Shown: positions 10,147 to 22,621, counted from the first letter of the stretch. The stretch: 64,000 nucleotides of DNA from Oryzomicrobium sp. (GCF_021287045.1 NZ_JAJTBG010000017.1:1-64000); one strand, 5' to 3'. Made by a program: numbers and translations. The notes: a model not told the origin generated them from the sequence alone.

Positions 10147-11001
10147 GTGGCCTTCCAACTCTCCGCCCACACCCTCGCCGCCGTCGTGTACGCCCTGCTC
10201 GGGGCCCACTACTGGCGCGCCTACCGCAGCCGCCCCCTGGGCGCCTCCCCCCTGGCGGCCCCCGCCGCCGCGCCGCACTGGACCTCCTGGCTGCTGCCCC
10301 TCGGCCTGGCCGCCCAGGGTATCGGCCTTTATGCCGGGCTCTACGGCATCCCGCGCAACGGCGGGCCGATGTCCTTCTCCTTTGCCCTGGCCCTGTCGCT
10401 GATGCTGTGGCTGGCCCTGGCGGTGTACTGGCTGGAAAGCTTCCGCACCCGCTTGGGAGGCCAGCCCCTGCTGCTGTTCATCGCCGCCCTGGGCGCCCTC
10501 GCCCCGGTGCTCTTCCCCCAGGCCCACCCGCTGCAACGGGCTGGCTCCACCGGTTTCGAACTGCACTTCCTCGCCGCCATGGCGGCCTACAGCCTGTTCA
10601 CCCTGGCCGCCATCCACGCCGTGTTCATGAGCCTGGCGGAGCGCCAACTGCACCGCAAGGACTTGTCGCCGGCCCTGGCCACGCTGCCGCCGCTGATGAC
10701 CATGGAGAACATGCTGTTCCGCATGATCGGCGCCGGCTTCCTGCTGCTCACCGCCGCCCTGGTCACCGGCGTACTGTTCTCCGAATCGGTATTCGGCCGG
10801 CCCCTGACCTTCGACCACAAGACGGTCTTCGCCATCGCCTCCTGGGTGATCTTCGCCGGACTGCTGGTGGGCCGGCGCGTCCGCGGCTGGCGCGGCAAGG
10901 TGGCCCTGCGCTGGACCCTGGCCGGCTTCCTGCTCCTGCTGCTGGCCTACGTGGGCAGCCGCTTCGTCGCCGAAGTCATCCTGCACCGCCCGGGGATGTA
11001 A
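10147..11001 (+). CDS. ypjD: YpjD/CcsA-like inner-membrane protein
   Basis: 284 residues, about eight membrane segments, in the cytochrome c assembly (CcsA/HemX) superfamily. It lacks the tryptophan-rich haem-handling loop of true CcsA/CcmC and carries the FDHKT segment seen in YpjD, so a direct haem-delivery role is not supported by sequence. The start is GTG at 10147. Upstream, TTGGTG and CATAAA 16 bases apart near 10082-10110 form a weak promoter candidate. It lies between ffh (divergent) and corB, the usual ypjD setting. Confidence 0.85.
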   Translation: MAFQLSAHTLAAVVYALLGAHYWRAYRSRPLGASPLAAPAAAPHWTSWLLPLGLAAQGIGLYAGLYGIPRNGGPMSFSFALALSLMLWLALAVYWLESFRTRLGGQPLLLFIAALGALAPVLFPQAHPLQRAGSTGFELHFLAAMAAYSLFTLAAIHAVFMSLAERQLHRKDLSPALATLPPLMTMENMLFRMIGAGFLLLTAALVTGVLFSESVFGRPLTFDHKTVFAIASWVIFAGLLVGRRVRGWRGKVALRWTLAGFLLLLLAYVGSRFVAEVILHRPGM

Positions 11002-11064
11002 CGCCGCTGCGATGACCCGCCGCCGACGACCGACGCCCCCGCCGCCCATCTCCCGCCCGCGCTG

Positions 11065-12342
11065 ATGGACGATATTCCCCTTCTGGCGCTGCTTGCCGTC
11101 CTGGTGGTGCTGCTGCTCGTCTCGGGCTTCTTCTCGATGACCGAGACGGCCCTGATGGCGGCCAACCGCTACCGCCTGCGCCACCGGGCCGAGGCCGGCG
11201 ACAAAGGGGCCAAGCGGGTCCTCGGCCTGCTCGCCCAGACCGACCGCATGCTGGGCGCCATCCTGCTCGGCAATAATCTGGTCAATGCCGCCGCCGCCAC
11301 CCTGGTATCGGTGATAACCATCACCCTGGTGGGCGACGACAAGTGGGCCCTGGGCCTGGGCACCCTGGCGGTGACCTTCTGCATCCTGGTGGTGTCCGAG
11401 GTCTCGCCCAAAATCGTCGGCGCCGCCTACGCCGACCGGCTGGCCCCGCCCCTGGCCTTCCTGCTCACGCCCCTGATGCAGCTGACCCGCCCGGTCGTAG
11501 GGGTGATCAATCTGTTCGCCAACGGCCTGCTCTCCCTGCTGCGCCTCAAGCCCAAGCACTATGAAGCCAGCCCCCTGTCCCGGGAGGAACTGCGCTCCCT
11601 GGTGCTGGGCGCCCGCCATCTGCTGCCGGGCAAGCACCAGAGCATTCTGGTGAATCTGTTCGACCTGGAACGCATCACGGTGGACGACGTGATGACCCCC
11701 CGCACCGCCATCGAGGCGGTGGACCTGGAGGCGGACTGGGAGGAGATCGCCGCTCAGGTGGCCACCAGCTACCACACCCGGCTGCCGGTGTACCGGGGCG
11801 ACCTCCACCGCATCGTCGGCATCCTGCACCTGAAGCGGGTGGTGGGGCTCCAGCAACGCGAGCTGCTGAACCGGGAAACCTTGGAAGAATGCCTGGCGCC
11901 GCCCTACTTCATTCCCGCCGGCACACCGGCCTTCGCCCAGTTGCAGTTCTTCCAGGAAAACCGCCAGCGCCTCGGCCTGGTGGTGGACGAATACGGCGAG
12001 ATCGACGGCCTGCTGACCCTGGATGACATCATCGAGGAGATCGTCGGCGAATTCACCACCTCGACTCCCGCCGGCGGCAATCGGCTGGTCTGGGGGGAGG
12101 ACGGTTCGGTGCTGGTGGACGGCAGCCGCAGCCTGCGCGAACTCAACCGCAAGCTGGGCCTCGACTTGCCCCTCAGCGGTCCCAAGACCTTGAACGGCCT
12201 GATCGTCGAGTACCTCCAGGACATTCCGGAAAGCGGCGTTGGCCTCAAAGTGGGCGGAATCCCCATCGAAGTGGTGCACACCCAGGACCGCAGCATCAAG
12301 ACGGTGCGGTTGTTCCGGCCGGCGCCCCGGGAGAAACGCTGA
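11065..12342 (+). CDS. corB: CorB-type CNNM/CorC family membrane transporter
   Basis: 425 residues. The N-terminal DUF21/CNNM membrane domain (about 1-185) opens with SGFFSMTETALMA. It is followed by a CBS pair (about 200-330; VDDVMTPRTAI and LVVDEYGEIDGLLTLDD) and a C-terminal CorC_HlyC domain (about 340-420). CNNM/CorB proteins are implicated in Mg2+ export. The gene lies 63 bases after ypjD in the same orientation. Substrate is inferred from the family only. Confidence 0.88.
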   Translation: MDDIPLLALLAVLVVLLLVSGFFSMTETALMAANRYRLRHRAEAGDKGAKRVLGLLAQTDRMLGAILLGNNLVNAAAATLVSVITITLVGDDKWALGLGTLAVTFCILVVSEVSPKIVGAAYADRLAPPLAFLLTPLMQLTRPVVGVINLFANGLLSLLRLKPKHYEASPLSREELRSLVLGARHLLPGKHQSILVNLFDLERITVDDVMTPRTAIEAVDLEADWEEIAAQVATSYHTRLPVYRGDLHRIVGILHLKRVVGLQQRELLNRETLEECLAPPYFIPAGTPAFAQLQFFQENRQRLGLVVDEYGEIDGLLTLDDIIEEIVGEFTTSTPAGGNRLVWGEDGSVLVDGSRSLRELNRKLGLDLPLSGPKTLNGLIVEYLQDIPESGVGLKVGGIPIEVVHTQDRSIKTVRLFRPAPREKR

Positions 12343-12461
12343 AAAGACGGCTAGAAGTTCCTGCCGCCATCAAATTCCGACGGACCGTGCCGTAAACGAC
12401 ATTAATGCCATGCACAACCCGTTAGAATTCCCGAAAATCCCCGCCCGGCGGGGCTTCCGTC

Positions 12462-12490
12462 TTTACAAAGAACTGGGTGCTGGGCATTAT
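12462..12490 (+). promoter_or_regulatory. Predicted sigma70-type promoter for pilBCD
   Basis: TTTACA (12462-12467) and CATTAT (12485-12490) are separated by exactly 17 bases. They match the -35 consensus at 5 of 6 and the -10 at 4 of 6 positions. A start near 12497 would give a leader of about 120 bases before pilB. A GC hairpin (12439-12453) lies just upstream and may end corB transcription. Confidence 0.45.
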
Positions 12491-12617
12491 CCAAGGCCAA
12501 CCATGTTTTACGCATACCCGCACCGCTTCCTCCCCGCCGCCGGGATTTCGCCCCCGCCGCAGCCTTCGCCCCCTTCGCGCGCCTGCCGGCGCCCGATCCA
12601 CTCCTGACATCCGGACC

Positions 12618-14342
<1,725 letters not shown>

Positions 14343-14371
14343 ATTCCAAAAGTCCCACCAGAGGATCCGTC

Positions 14372-15598
14372 ATGGCCAACCCGCCGCGCAAACCAGCCGT
14401 ATCGATCAAGGAGTTCGTTTTCCTCTGGGAAGGCAAGAACCGGGAAGGCCGGATCGTCCGCGGCGAGTTGCGCGCCCCCAGCGAGACGGTGGTCAACGCC
14501 ACCCTGCGTCGCCAGGCCATCCTGGTCACCAAGATCACCAAGCAGCGCTTCAAGCGGGGCGGCAAGGTCACCGAAAAGGACATCACCCTGTTCACCCGCC
14601 AGCTGGCCACCATGATGAAGTCGGGGGTGCCCCTGCTCCAGTCCTTCGACATCGTCGGCCGGGGCCACGCCAACCCGGCGGTGGGCAAGCTGCTACTCGA
14701 CATCAAGGCCGACGTGGAAACCGGCAGCTCCCTGTCCCAGGCATTCCGCAAGTACCCGCTCTACTTCGACGCCCTGTTCTGCAACCTGATCGCCGCCGGC
14801 GAACAGGCCGGCATCCTAGAAACCCTGCTCGACCGCCTGGCCACCTACAAGGAAAAGATCCTGGCGATCAAGAGCAAGATCAAGTCGGCCCTGTTCTACC
14901 CCACTGCCGTAATCGCCGTGGCCTTCATCATCACCGCGGTGATCATGATTTTCGTCATCCCGGCCTTCAAGGAAGTGTTCAAAAGCTTCGGCGCCGACCT
15001 GCCGGCCCCCACCCTCATTGTGATTAGCATTTCCGACTTCTTCGTCGCCTACTGGTACCTGATCTTTGGCGCCGTCGGCGGTAGCCTGTACGCTTTCTTC
15101 GAGGCCTGGAAACGTTCGGAAAAGCTGCAAATGTCCATGGACCGACTCATGCTGCGCCTACCCATCTTCGGCGAGATCGTGCGCAAGTCGGTCATCGCCC
15201 GCTGGACCCGTACCCTGTCCACCATGTTCGCCGCCGGGGTGCCCCTGGTGGAATCCCTCGATTCGGTGGGCGGCGCCGCCGGCAACCACGTCTACAAGAC
15301 TGCCACCCGCCAGATCCAGACCGAGGTCAGCACCGGCACCAACCTCACCAGCGCCATGCAGAACACTGCCCTGTTCCCCAACATGGCCATCCAGATGGTG
15401 GCCATCGGCGAAGAATCCGGTGCCCTGGATTCGATGCTGGGTAAGGTCGCCGACTTCTTCGAGCAAGAGGTGGATGACGCCGTCGAGGCCCTTTCCAGCC
15501 TGATGGAGCCGATCATCATGGTGATCCTCGGCGTGCTCATTGGCGGTATGGTGGTGGCCATGTATCTCCCCATCTTCAAACTGGGCTCTGTGGTCTGA
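14372..15598 (+). CDS. pilC: Type IV pilus inner-membrane platform protein PilC
   Basis: 408-residue T2SF-fold integral membrane protein that couples PilB to pilin insertion. Two GspF domains are visible: about residues 75-200 (LFTRQLATMMKSGVPLLQS) and about 275-400 (WTRTLSTMFAAGVPLVES). Three hydrophobic membrane segments occur, including one near 175-200 and one at the C-terminus. It lies 29 bases after pilB and 4 bases before pilD, so the three are translated from one mRNA. Confidence 0.96.
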   Translation: MANPPRKPAVSIKEFVFLWEGKNREGRIVRGELRAPSETVVNATLRRQAILVTKITKQRFKRGGKVTEKDITLFTRQLATMMKSGVPLLQSFDIVGRGHANPAVGKLLLDIKADVETGSSLSQAFRKYPLYFDALFCNLIAAGEQAGILETLLDRLATYKEKILAIKSKIKSALFYPTAVIAVAFIITAVIMIFVIPAFKEVFKSFGADLPAPTLIVISISDFFVAYWYLIFGAVGGSLYAFFEAWKRSEKLQMSMDRLMLRLPIFGEIVRKSVIARWTRTLSTMFAAGVPLVESLDSVGGAAGNHVYKTATRQIQTEVSTGTNLTSAMQNTALFPNMAIQMVAIGEESGALDSMLGKVADFFEQEVDDAVEALSSLMEPIIMVILGVLIGGMVVAMYLPIFKLGSVV

Positions 15599-15602
15599 CC
15601 TC

Positions 15603-16466
15603 ATGGATTTCGTCACTTTCTTCAGCAACACACCCACGGTCTGGACAGCACTGGCCACCGTGCTCGGGCTGCTCGTTGGCAGCTTCCTCAACGTGGTCAT
15701 CTACCGGCTGCCCCTGATGATGGAGCGGGAATGGCAGGAGCAATGTGCCGAATTGCGCGGCGAAAGCCTGCCGGCCCAATCACCCCTGTCACTGGCCACG
15801 CCCCGTTCCCGCTGCCCCTCCTGCGGGCACGGCATTCCCGCCTGGGAGAACGTCCCCCTGTTCAGTTGGCTGCTGCTGCGGGGCAAGTGTTCCTCCTGCG
15901 CCACACCGATCTCTCCGCGCTACCCCCTGGTCGAGGCCCTGACCGGCGTGCTGACCGGGTTGGCAGCCTGGCACTTCGGCTTCACCCTGGCCGCCGCCGG
16001 CGCCATCCTGCTCACTTGGGCACTGATCACCCTGGCCTGGATCGACCTGGACACCCAGCTGCTGCCCGATTCCATCACCCTGCCGCTGCTCTGGTTGGGG
16101 CTGGGCCTGGCCCTCGTGCCGGCGTTTGCCGATCTGCACTCGGCGGTGATCGGTGCCATGGCCGGCTACCTGTCCCTGTGGAGCGTCTACTGGCTGTTCA
16201 AGCTGCTCACCGGCAAGGAAGGCATGGGCTACGGCGACTTCAAGCTGCTCGCCGCCCTGGGGGCCTGGATGGGCTGGCAGATGCTGCCGCTCATCATCCT
16301 GCTCTCGTCCCTGGTCGGCGCCCTGGTCGGCATCGCCCTGATCCTGGGCGCCGGGCGGGGGCGCAGCATCCCCATTCCCTTTGGCCCCTACCTGGCTGCG
16401 GCCGGCCTGATCGCCCTGTACGGCGGCAAGACCCTGACCAACGAATACCTAGCCCTGGTGTTGTGA
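15603..16466 (+). CDS. pilD: Prepilin peptidase / N-methyltransferase PilD
   Basis: Aspartyl membrane protease that cleaves type IV prepilins after Gly and methylates the new N-terminus. 287 residues, about eight membrane segments. The N-terminal domain has the zinc tetracysteine CPSC...CSSC. The two catalytic aspartates are visible in WIDLDTQLLPD and in GMGYGDFKLLA. It starts 4 bases after pilC stops. No other peptidase occurs in this window, so it may also process the MSHA prepilins (inference). Confidence 0.96.
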   Translation: MDFVTFFSNTPTVWTALATVLGLLVGSFLNVVIYRLPLMMEREWQEQCAELRGESLPAQSPLSLATPRSRCPSCGHGIPAWENVPLFSWLLLRGKCSSCATPISPRYPLVEALTGVLTGLAAWHFGFTLAAAGAILLTWALITLAWIDLDTQLLPDSITLPLLWLGLGLALVPAFADLHSAVIGAMAGYLSLWSVYWLFKLLTGKEGMGYGDFKLLAALGAWMGWQMLPLIILLSSLVGALVGIALILGAGRGRSIPIPFGPYLAAAGLIALYGGKTLTNEYLALVL

Positions 16467-16529
16467 CCGTCAACGTATTGGCTTGAAACGCCAATCCGGT
16501 GCCCCATATGGCGCCGAGAGAGGGACTGG

Positions 16530-16558
16530 ACCGAGGCGTCCCGCCCTTCGGCTATAAT
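16530..16558 (+). promoter_or_regulatory. Candidate promoter ahead of the FmdB/DUF502/aspS genes
   Basis: A perfect TATAAT lies at 16553-16558. The region 17 bases upstream (accgag, 16530-16535) is a poor -35, so the call rests on the -10. It is placed 66 bases before the FmdB-like start, after the pilD stop and a small ATTGGC/GCCAAT hairpin (16477-16495). Confidence 0.4.
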
Positions 16559-16623
16559 CTTTCGTTTTCCGGAACCGGCAGGCCATCGCCACGCCCGCCC
16601 CGGTTCCCGCTGGAGACTTTGCC

Positions 16624-16878
16624 ATGCCCATTTACGAATACCGCTGCGACACTTGCGGCTTCCAGAAGGAATACCTGCGGAAGGCGAGCGATCCGCTCCT
16701 CACTACCTGCCCCGAGTGCGGCAAGGAAACCTTCACCAAGATGCTCTCCGCCGCCGGCTTCCAACTGAAAGGCAGCGGCTGGTACGCCACCGACTTCAAG
16801 GGCGGCAGCTCCTGCGCCGCATCTACCGGCGACGGCCCGCCCCCCTGCCAGAGCGGCGCCTGTCCCGCCGCCAGCTAA
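16624..16878 (+). CDS. FmdB-family zinc-ribbon protein
   Basis: 84 residues. The N-terminus MPIYEYRC with C8-x2-C11 and C29-x2-C32 forms the zinc ribbon of the FmdB/CxxC putative regulatory family. The C-terminal half is Ser/Gly/Cys-rich. Its biochemical role is not established in the family. It commonly sits upstream of a DUF502 protein and aspS in betaproteobacteria, as here, and is 58 bases from the next gene. Confidence 0.88.
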   Translation: MPIYEYRCDTCGFQKEYLRKASDPLLTTCPECGKETFTKMLSAAGFQLKGSGWYATDFKGGSSCAASTGDGPPPCQSGACPAAS

Positions 16879-16936
16879 ACCTGCCCGGGCCGGTTTTCCG
16901 GCCCGACCGTTTTTTCCGCCCTGCGAGCCGACACCC

Positions 16937-17596
16937 ATGCGGTCTGGATTCCTCAAGCGCTATTTCATCACCGGTCTTCTGATCTGGGTGCCGCTGGCCA
17001 TCACCGCCTGGGTGCTCAACCTGATCGTCGGCACCATGGACCAGTCCCTGCGGCTGCTCCCGGCCTCGATCCACCCCCAGAACCTGCTCGGGATGAACAT
17101 CCCTGGCATGGGCGCCCTGATCACCCTGCTGGTGATCCTGGTCACCGGCATGGCCGCCGCCAACATCATCGGCCAGAAGCTGGTGCGCTGGTGGGAAGGC
17201 CTGCTCGCCCGCATCCCGGTGGTCAACTCCATCTACAAGGGCGTCAAGCAGATTTCCGACACCCTGTTCTCGCCCAACGGCCAGGCCTTCCGCAAGGCCC
17301 TGCTGGTCCAGTATCCCCGCGAGGGCTCCTGGACCATCGCCTTCCAGACCGGCCGCCCGGGCGGCGACGTGGCCAACCACCTGACCGGCGACTTCGTCAG
17401 CGTCTACGTTCCCACCACCCCCAACCCGACCTCGGGCTTCTTCCTGATGATGCCCCGGGCCGACGTGGTCGAACTGGACATGACGGTGGATGACGCCCTC
17501 AAGTACATCATTTCCATGGGTGTGGTCGCCCCGCCGATCCCCTCGACGGCCACCGCCCCCGGCACCCTCACCGCCTCCCGCTCCGCCCAGGTCTGA
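16937..17596 (+). CDS. DUF502 membrane protein
   Basis: 219 residues with two hydrophobic segments (about 8-30 and 52-75), then a soluble domain. Family features are [18 protein letters not shown], the [15 protein letters not shown] segment and [14 protein letters not shown]502 proteins are inner-membrane proteins of unknown function. The gene lies 49 bases before aspS, so all three probably share a transcript. Confidence 0.9.
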   Translation: MRSGFLKRYFITGLLIWVPLAITAWVLNLIVGTMDQSLRLLPASIHPQNLLGMNIPGMGALITLLVILVTGMAAANIIGQKLVRWWEGLLARIPVVNSIYKGVKQISDTLFSPNGQAFRKALLVQYPREGSWTIAFQTGRPGGDVANHLTGDFVSVYVPTTPNPTSGFFLMMPRADVVELDMTVDDALKYIISMGVVAPPIPSTATAPGTLTASRSAQV

Positions 17597-17645
17597 CTCG
17601 GGCACGATCGCAGGCAGCAACCCTTTCATCAGCACTCAAGCCATC

Positions 17646-19436
17646 ATGCGTTCTCACTACTGCGGACAACTCAACGCCTCCCTCGAAGGCCAGATCGTCA
17701 CCCTGTGCGGCTGGGCCCACCGTCGCCGCGACCACGGCGGCGTCATCTTCATCGACCTGCGCGACCGGGAGGGCATGGCCCAGGTGGTGTGCGATCCGGA
17801 TCGCCCTGAAATGTTCGCTACCGCAGAGTCGGTGCGCAACGAGTTCTGCCTGAAGATCACCGGCAAGGTGCGCCTGCGCCCGGCCGGTACCGAGAACAAG
17901 AACCTGGCCTCCGGCGAAATCGAAATCCTCTGCCAGGAGATCGAGGTACTGAACGCCTCGGTCACTCCGCCGTTCCAGCTCGATGAGGACAACCTCTCCG
18001 AGAACGTGCGCCTGACCCACCGGGTGATCGACCTGCGCCGCCCCCAGATGCAGAAGAACCTGCTGCTGCGCTACGCCGTGGCCCGCGCCTTCCGCCGCTT
18101 CCTCGACGCCAACGGCTTCATCGACGTGGAAACCCCGATGCTCACCAAGAGCACCCCGGAAGGCGCCCGCGACTACCTGGTGCCCTCCCGCGTCCATGAC
18201 GGCCAGTTCTTCGCCCTGCCCCAGTCGCCCCAGCTGTTCAAGCAGCTGCTGATGGTGGCCGGCTTCGACCGCTACTACCAGATCACCAAGTGTTTCCGCG
18301 ACGAGGACCTGCGCGCCGACCGCCAACCCGAGTTCACCCAGGTCGATATCGAGACCTCGTTCATGGGCGAGGCCGAGATCACCGCCCTGATGGAACAGCT
18401 GATCCGCGTGGTGTTCAAGGAAGCCCTGGACGTGGAGCTGCCCAACCCGTTCCCGCGCATGACCTACGGCGAGGCCATGGCCCGCTTCGGCTCCGACAAG
18501 CCCGACCTGCGCGTCACCCTGGAACTGGTGGACGTCACCGACGCCGTCGCCGACGTGGCCTTCAAGGTCTTCTCCGGCCCGGCCACCTCCGGCGGCCGTG
18601 TCGCCGCCCTGCGCATCCCCGGCGGCAGTACCCTGACCCGCTCCGAGATCGACGCCTACACCCAGTTCGTCGGCATCTACGGCGCCAAGGGCCTGGCCTA
18701 CATCAAGGTCAACGACGTGGCCCAGCCCAATGAGGCTGGCTTGCAGTCGCCCATCGTCAAGAACCTGCACGAGCAGGCCCTCAAGACTATCCTCGAGCGC
18801 ACCGGCGCCCAGAACGGCGACCTGATTTTCTTCGGCGCCGACAAGACCAAGGTGGTCAACGACGCCCTCGGCGCCCTGCGCATCAAGATCGGCCATGAAA
18901 AAGGCTACCTGAACGGCAAGGCCTGGGAACCCCTGTGGGTGGTGGACTTCCCCATGTTCGAGTACGACGAGGACGACAAGCGCTGGACCGCCTGCCACCA
19001 CCCGTTCACCGCCCCCAAGGATGAGCACCTGGAGTTCCTCACCAGCGATCCTGGCAAGTGCCTGGCCAAGGCCTACGACCTGGCCCTCAACGGCTGGGAA
19101 ATCGGCGGCGGCTCGGTGCGTATCCACCGCGCCGACGTGCAGGAGAAGGTCTTTACCGCCCTGGGCATCGACGAGGAAGAAGCCCAGCTCAAGTTCGGCT
19201 TCCTGCTCGACGCCCTCAAGTACGGCGCGCCGCCCCACGGCGGCCTGGCCTTCGGCCTGGACCGGATCGTCACCATGATGACCGGCGCCGAATCGATCCG
19301 CGACGTGATCGCCTTCCCCAAGACCCAGCGCGCCCAGTGCCTGCTCACCAACGCCCCCTCGGCAGTGGACGAGAAGCAATTGCGCGAGCTGCACATCCGC
19401 CTGCGCAACGTGGTCAAGGCCGAAGGCGCCGCCTGA
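17646..19436 (+). CDS. aspS: Aspartate-tRNA ligase
   Basis: Class IIb synthetase of 596 residues, the bacterial-type length. It has the N-terminal OB-fold anticodon domain ([23 protein letters not shown] region), motif 2 ([17 protein letters not shown]), the bacterial GAD insertion domain (about 290-420), and motif 3 ([11 protein letters not shown]). The ATG at 17646 begins [10 protein letters not shown], as expected. Longer in-frame sequence upstream overlaps the DUF502 gene and is rejected. Discriminating versus non-discriminating specificity cannot be decided by eye. Confidence 0.97.
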   Translation: MRSHYCGQLNASLEGQIVTLCGWAHRRRDHGGVIFIDLRDREGMAQVVCDPDRPEMFATAESVRNEFCLKITGKVRLRPAGTENKNLASGEIEILCQEIEVLNASVTPPFQLDEDNLSENVRLTHRVIDLRRPQMQKNLLLRYAVARAFRRFLDANGFIDVETPMLTKSTPEGARDYLVPSRVHDGQFFALPQSPQLFKQLLMVAGFDRYYQITKCFRDEDLRADRQPEFTQVDIETSFMGEAEITALMEQLIRVVFKEALDVELPNPFPRMTYGEAMARFGSDKPDLRVTLELVDVTDAVADVAFKVFSGPATSGGRVAALRIPGGSTLTRSEIDAYTQFVGIYGAKGLAYIKVNDVAQPNEAGLQSPIVKNLHEQALKTILERTGAQNGDLIFFGADKTKVVNDALGALRIKIGHEKGYLNGKAWEPLWVVDFPMFEYDEDDKRWTACHHPFTAPKDEHLEFLTSDPGKCLAKAYDLALNGWEIGGGSVRIHRADVQEKVFTALGIDEEEAQLKFGFLLDALKYGAPPHGGLAFGLDRIVTMMTGAESIRDVIAFPKTQRAQCLLTNAPSAVDEKQLRELHIRLRNVVKAEGAA

Positions 19437-19523
19437 GCACCGCCCAGCGCCGGCCGGATTGGCCGGACGCGTTGAAACCGGACCACCGGCGCGGTTCCTG
19501 CCGCGCCGGATGAGGACGCCCCC

Positions 19524-19973
19524 ATGGCCCACTTCCTCCGCACCGTCCTGCGCCGCGCCGGCACCGCCGGCCTGACGGCCCTGCTGCTGGCCGGCCTGGC
19601 CACCGGCGCCGCCGCCCGCGGCCACCGGGACAACGCCGATCGAGCCGACACGGCCGCCACAACCGCCTTCACCGGTGGCACCATCGCCGCCGCCGAGCTT
19701 CCCGCCGAAGCCCGCCGCACCCTGGCGGCCATCCAGGCCGGCGGCCCCTTCCCCTACGCCCGGGACGGCGTCGTCTTCGGCAATTTCGAAAAACGCCTGC
19801 CGCTGCGCTACCGCGGCTACTACCGGGAATACACGGTGGACACCCCGGGTGCCCGCAACCGGGGCGCCCGGCGCATCGTCGCCGGCGAAGGCCCGGCCCG
19901 GGATGTGCGCCGCTCCGGCGAGTATTACTATTCGGACGACCACTACCGCAGCTTCCGCCAGATCCGCCCCTGA
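19524..19973 (+). CDS. Secreted barnase-like guanyl-specific ribonuclease
   Basis: 149 residues: signal peptide (hydrophobic 15-27, AxA at 29-31), a linker, and a microbial RNase N1/T1 (barnase) domain at about 70-149. The catalytic triad appears as E102 (YREYTV), R117 (GARRIV) and H140 (SDDHYRSF), corresponding to barnase E73, R87 and H102. The C-terminal DDHYRSFRQIRP closely parallels the barnase end. It cleaves RNA, preferring guanine. A barstar-like gene follows 9 bases downstream, as expected for an enzyme that must be held inactive in the cytoplasm. Confidence 0.92.
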   Translation: MAHFLRTVLRRAGTAGLTALLLAGLATGAAARGHRDNADRADTAATTAFTGGTIAAAELPAEARRTLAAIQAGGPFPYARDGVVFGNFEKRLPLRYRGYYREYTVDTPGARNRGARRIVAGEGPARDVRRSGEYYYSDDHYRSFRQIRP

Positions 19974-19982
19974 CGCCCCGCC

Positions 19983-20486
19983 ATGAGCCCCACACCCCAC
20001 GACCCCGCTGCCGACCTGCCGGACGTGCAGGAACCCGACCTTGCCGCCATCCTGCGCCGTTCCGACCTGGGCGGCGTCTATGCCCTGCCCTTCTCCGGCC
20101 GCGGCGAGGTGGAACGGGCCTGCACCCTGTGCGGCCACCGCCTGCATAGCGCCGACGGCGAAGACAGCGAGGATGTGGGCATCGTCCTGGCCCTGCTCGG
20201 CCGCGACCTGCAACTGCCGGACTACTACGGCGCCAACTACGACGCCCTGGCCGACTGCCTGTGCGACGACGCCTGGGCCGCCCCCGCCGGCGGCGACGTC
20301 CCCGGTCAGGTGCTGGTGATCGGCGGCAGTGCCGCCCTCAAGAACGCCGATCCGGAAGGCTTCGACACCCTGTGCGCCGTTTTTGCCGCCGCCGCCGACT
20401 ACTGGCGTGAAGCCGGCGTGCCGTTCTGGGTGTTTTTCGACCTGCCCGCCGACGGCCTGGCGGACCTGCCCATCCTGCCGGCCTGA
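19983..20486 (+). CDS. Barstar-family ribonuclease inhibitor
   Basis: 167 residues. The barstar core motif LPDYYGANYDALADCL is at 78-93, with D87 and D91 in the places of barstar D35 and D39, which plug the barnase active site. It is almost twice the size of barstar (90 residues), with an N-terminal extension of about 30 residues and a CTLCGH Cys pair at 47-50 of unknown role. It lies immediately after the RNase gene. Intracellular neutralisation of that RNase is inferred from the family and the neighbourhood. Confidence 0.9.
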   Translation: MSPTPHDPAADLPDVQEPDLAAILRRSDLGGVYALPFSGRGEVERACTLCGHRLHSADGEDSEDVGIVLALLGRDLQLPDYYGANYDALADCLCDDAWAAPAGGDVPGQVLVIGGSAALKNADPEGFDTLCAVFAAAADYWREAGVPFWVFFDLPADGLADLPILPA

Positions 20487-20519
20487 CGCAGCCGACCCGC
20501 CCTTACCCTCTTCCCTGCC

Positions 20520-20975
20520 GTGCCTTACAAGGTCCCGGAATCGGTCCTGGTGGTGATCCACACCCCGGACCTGGAGGTGCTGCTGATCGAGCGCGCCGCC
20601 CACCCCGGCTACTGGCAGTCGGTCACCGGCAGCCTGGAATCCGGTGAATCGCCACGGCAGACCGCCTGCCGCGAGGTCGGTGAGGAAACCGGCCTCGCAC
20701 TGCCCCCCGCGCGTTTTTGCGACTGGCAGCTGACCAACCGCTTCGCCATCTTCGCCGAGTGGCGCCACCGCTACGCTCCGGGTGTCAGCCACAACGTCGA
20801 GCACGTATTTTCCCTGGTGGTGCCGGCCCCCTTCGCCCCCCGCCTGGCTCCCGACGAGCACCGGGACGCCTGCTGGCTGCCCTGGCGCGACGCCGCCGCC
20901 CGTTGCTTCTCCTGGACCAACCGGGACGCCATCCTGATGCTCCCGGACCTCGCCGCCCGCTCCTCCCGGCCCTGA
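20520..20975 (+). CDS. nudB: Dihydroneopterin triphosphate diphosphatase NudB
   Basis: Nudix hydrolase of 151 residues starting with GTG at 20520 (PYKVPESVLVVIHT). It removes pyrophosphate from dihydroneopterin triphosphate in folate synthesis. The Nudix box is visible as GSLESGES... CREVGEETGL. The Y-W-Q-S-V-T-G-S segment is typical of NudB. aspS-nudB adjacency is common in proteobacteria; here the RNase/inhibitor pair separates them. Confidence 0.9.
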   Translation: MPYKVPESVLVVIHTPDLEVLLIERAAHPGYWQSVTGSLESGESPRQTACREVGEETGLALPPARFCDWQLTNRFAIFAEWRHRYAPGVSHNVEHVFSLVVPAPFAPRLAPDEHRDACWLPWRDAAARCFSWTNRDAILMLPDLAARSSRP

Positions 20976-21130
20976 TCCGGCACGCCACAAGCTGCGCCGG
21001 ATCAAACACTCGCCACGGCCCTCTTGAAAACGGCGATTCCGCTTCTATATCGGTAATGTCCGGCGTCGGACGCCCCATCATGGCGCCGCCGCCATCGTCC
21101 GTTTCCGACTTCGTTTCGAGGAGGACTACC

Positions 21131-21580
21131 ATGGCCAACTTACTCAGCCGATTCGCCGCCCCCCGTTCCGTCGCTTCCGGTCTGCCCGACCCCTTCGACG
21201 AGCTGTTCAAGGGCTTCTTCGTCCGGCCGGTGGAATTTCCCAACCAGCCCGGAGCGCCCACCATGCGCATGGACGTGAAGGAAAACGAGGAGGGCTACCA
21301 AGTCCACGCCGAACTGCCCGGGGTCAAGAAGGAAGACATCCAGGTCACCATCGACGGCGGCACCCTGTCCATCTCCGCCGAAGTGCGGCAGGAGAAGGAA
21401 GAGAAGGAAGGCGACCAGGTGCTGCGTGCCGAACGCTACTTCGGCAAGGTCTCGCGCAGTTTGCAGTTGCCCCACGAGATCGACGAGGCCGCTGCCGCGG
21501 CCCGCTTCGCCGACGGCGTGCTGGAACTGACCCTGCCCAAGCGCCAGGGCACCAGCAGCAAGCGCCTGACCATTTCCTGA
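21131..21580 (+). CDS. Small heat-shock protein, Hsp20 family
   Basis: 149-residue alpha-crystallin-domain chaperone that holds unfolding proteins. The domain spans about 50-140, with MDVKENEEGYQVHAELPGVKKEDI, the YFGKVSRSLQLP segment and a C-terminal GVLELTLPKR. The start at 21131 (MANLLSRF) is preceded by gaggagg. The longer open frame upstream is not family-like. No ROSE or FourU thermometer can be confidently drawn in the leader. A terminator follows at 21639. Confidence 0.94.
   Translation: MANLLSRFAAPRSVASGLPDPFDELFKGFFVRPVEFPNQPGAPTMRMDVKENEEGYQVHAELPGVKKEDIQVTIDGGTLSISAEVRQEKEEKEGDQVLRAERYFGKVSRSLQLPHEIDEAAAAARFADGVLELTLPKRQGTSSKRLTIS

Positions 21581-22621
<1,041 letters not shown>

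Noticed and set aside
9964-12279. A 771-codon minus-strand frame opposite ypjD and corB
   Set aside because: Gln/Gly/His-rich shadow of two recognised membrane-protein genes.
17568-21005. A 1145-codon open frame on the minus strand across aspS, the RNase/barstar pair and nudB
   Set aside because: It is the shadow of well-supported plus-strand genes in GC-rich DNA; its product is Gly/Ala/Val/His/Asp-biased with no family, and stop-free antisense frames are expected at this base composition.
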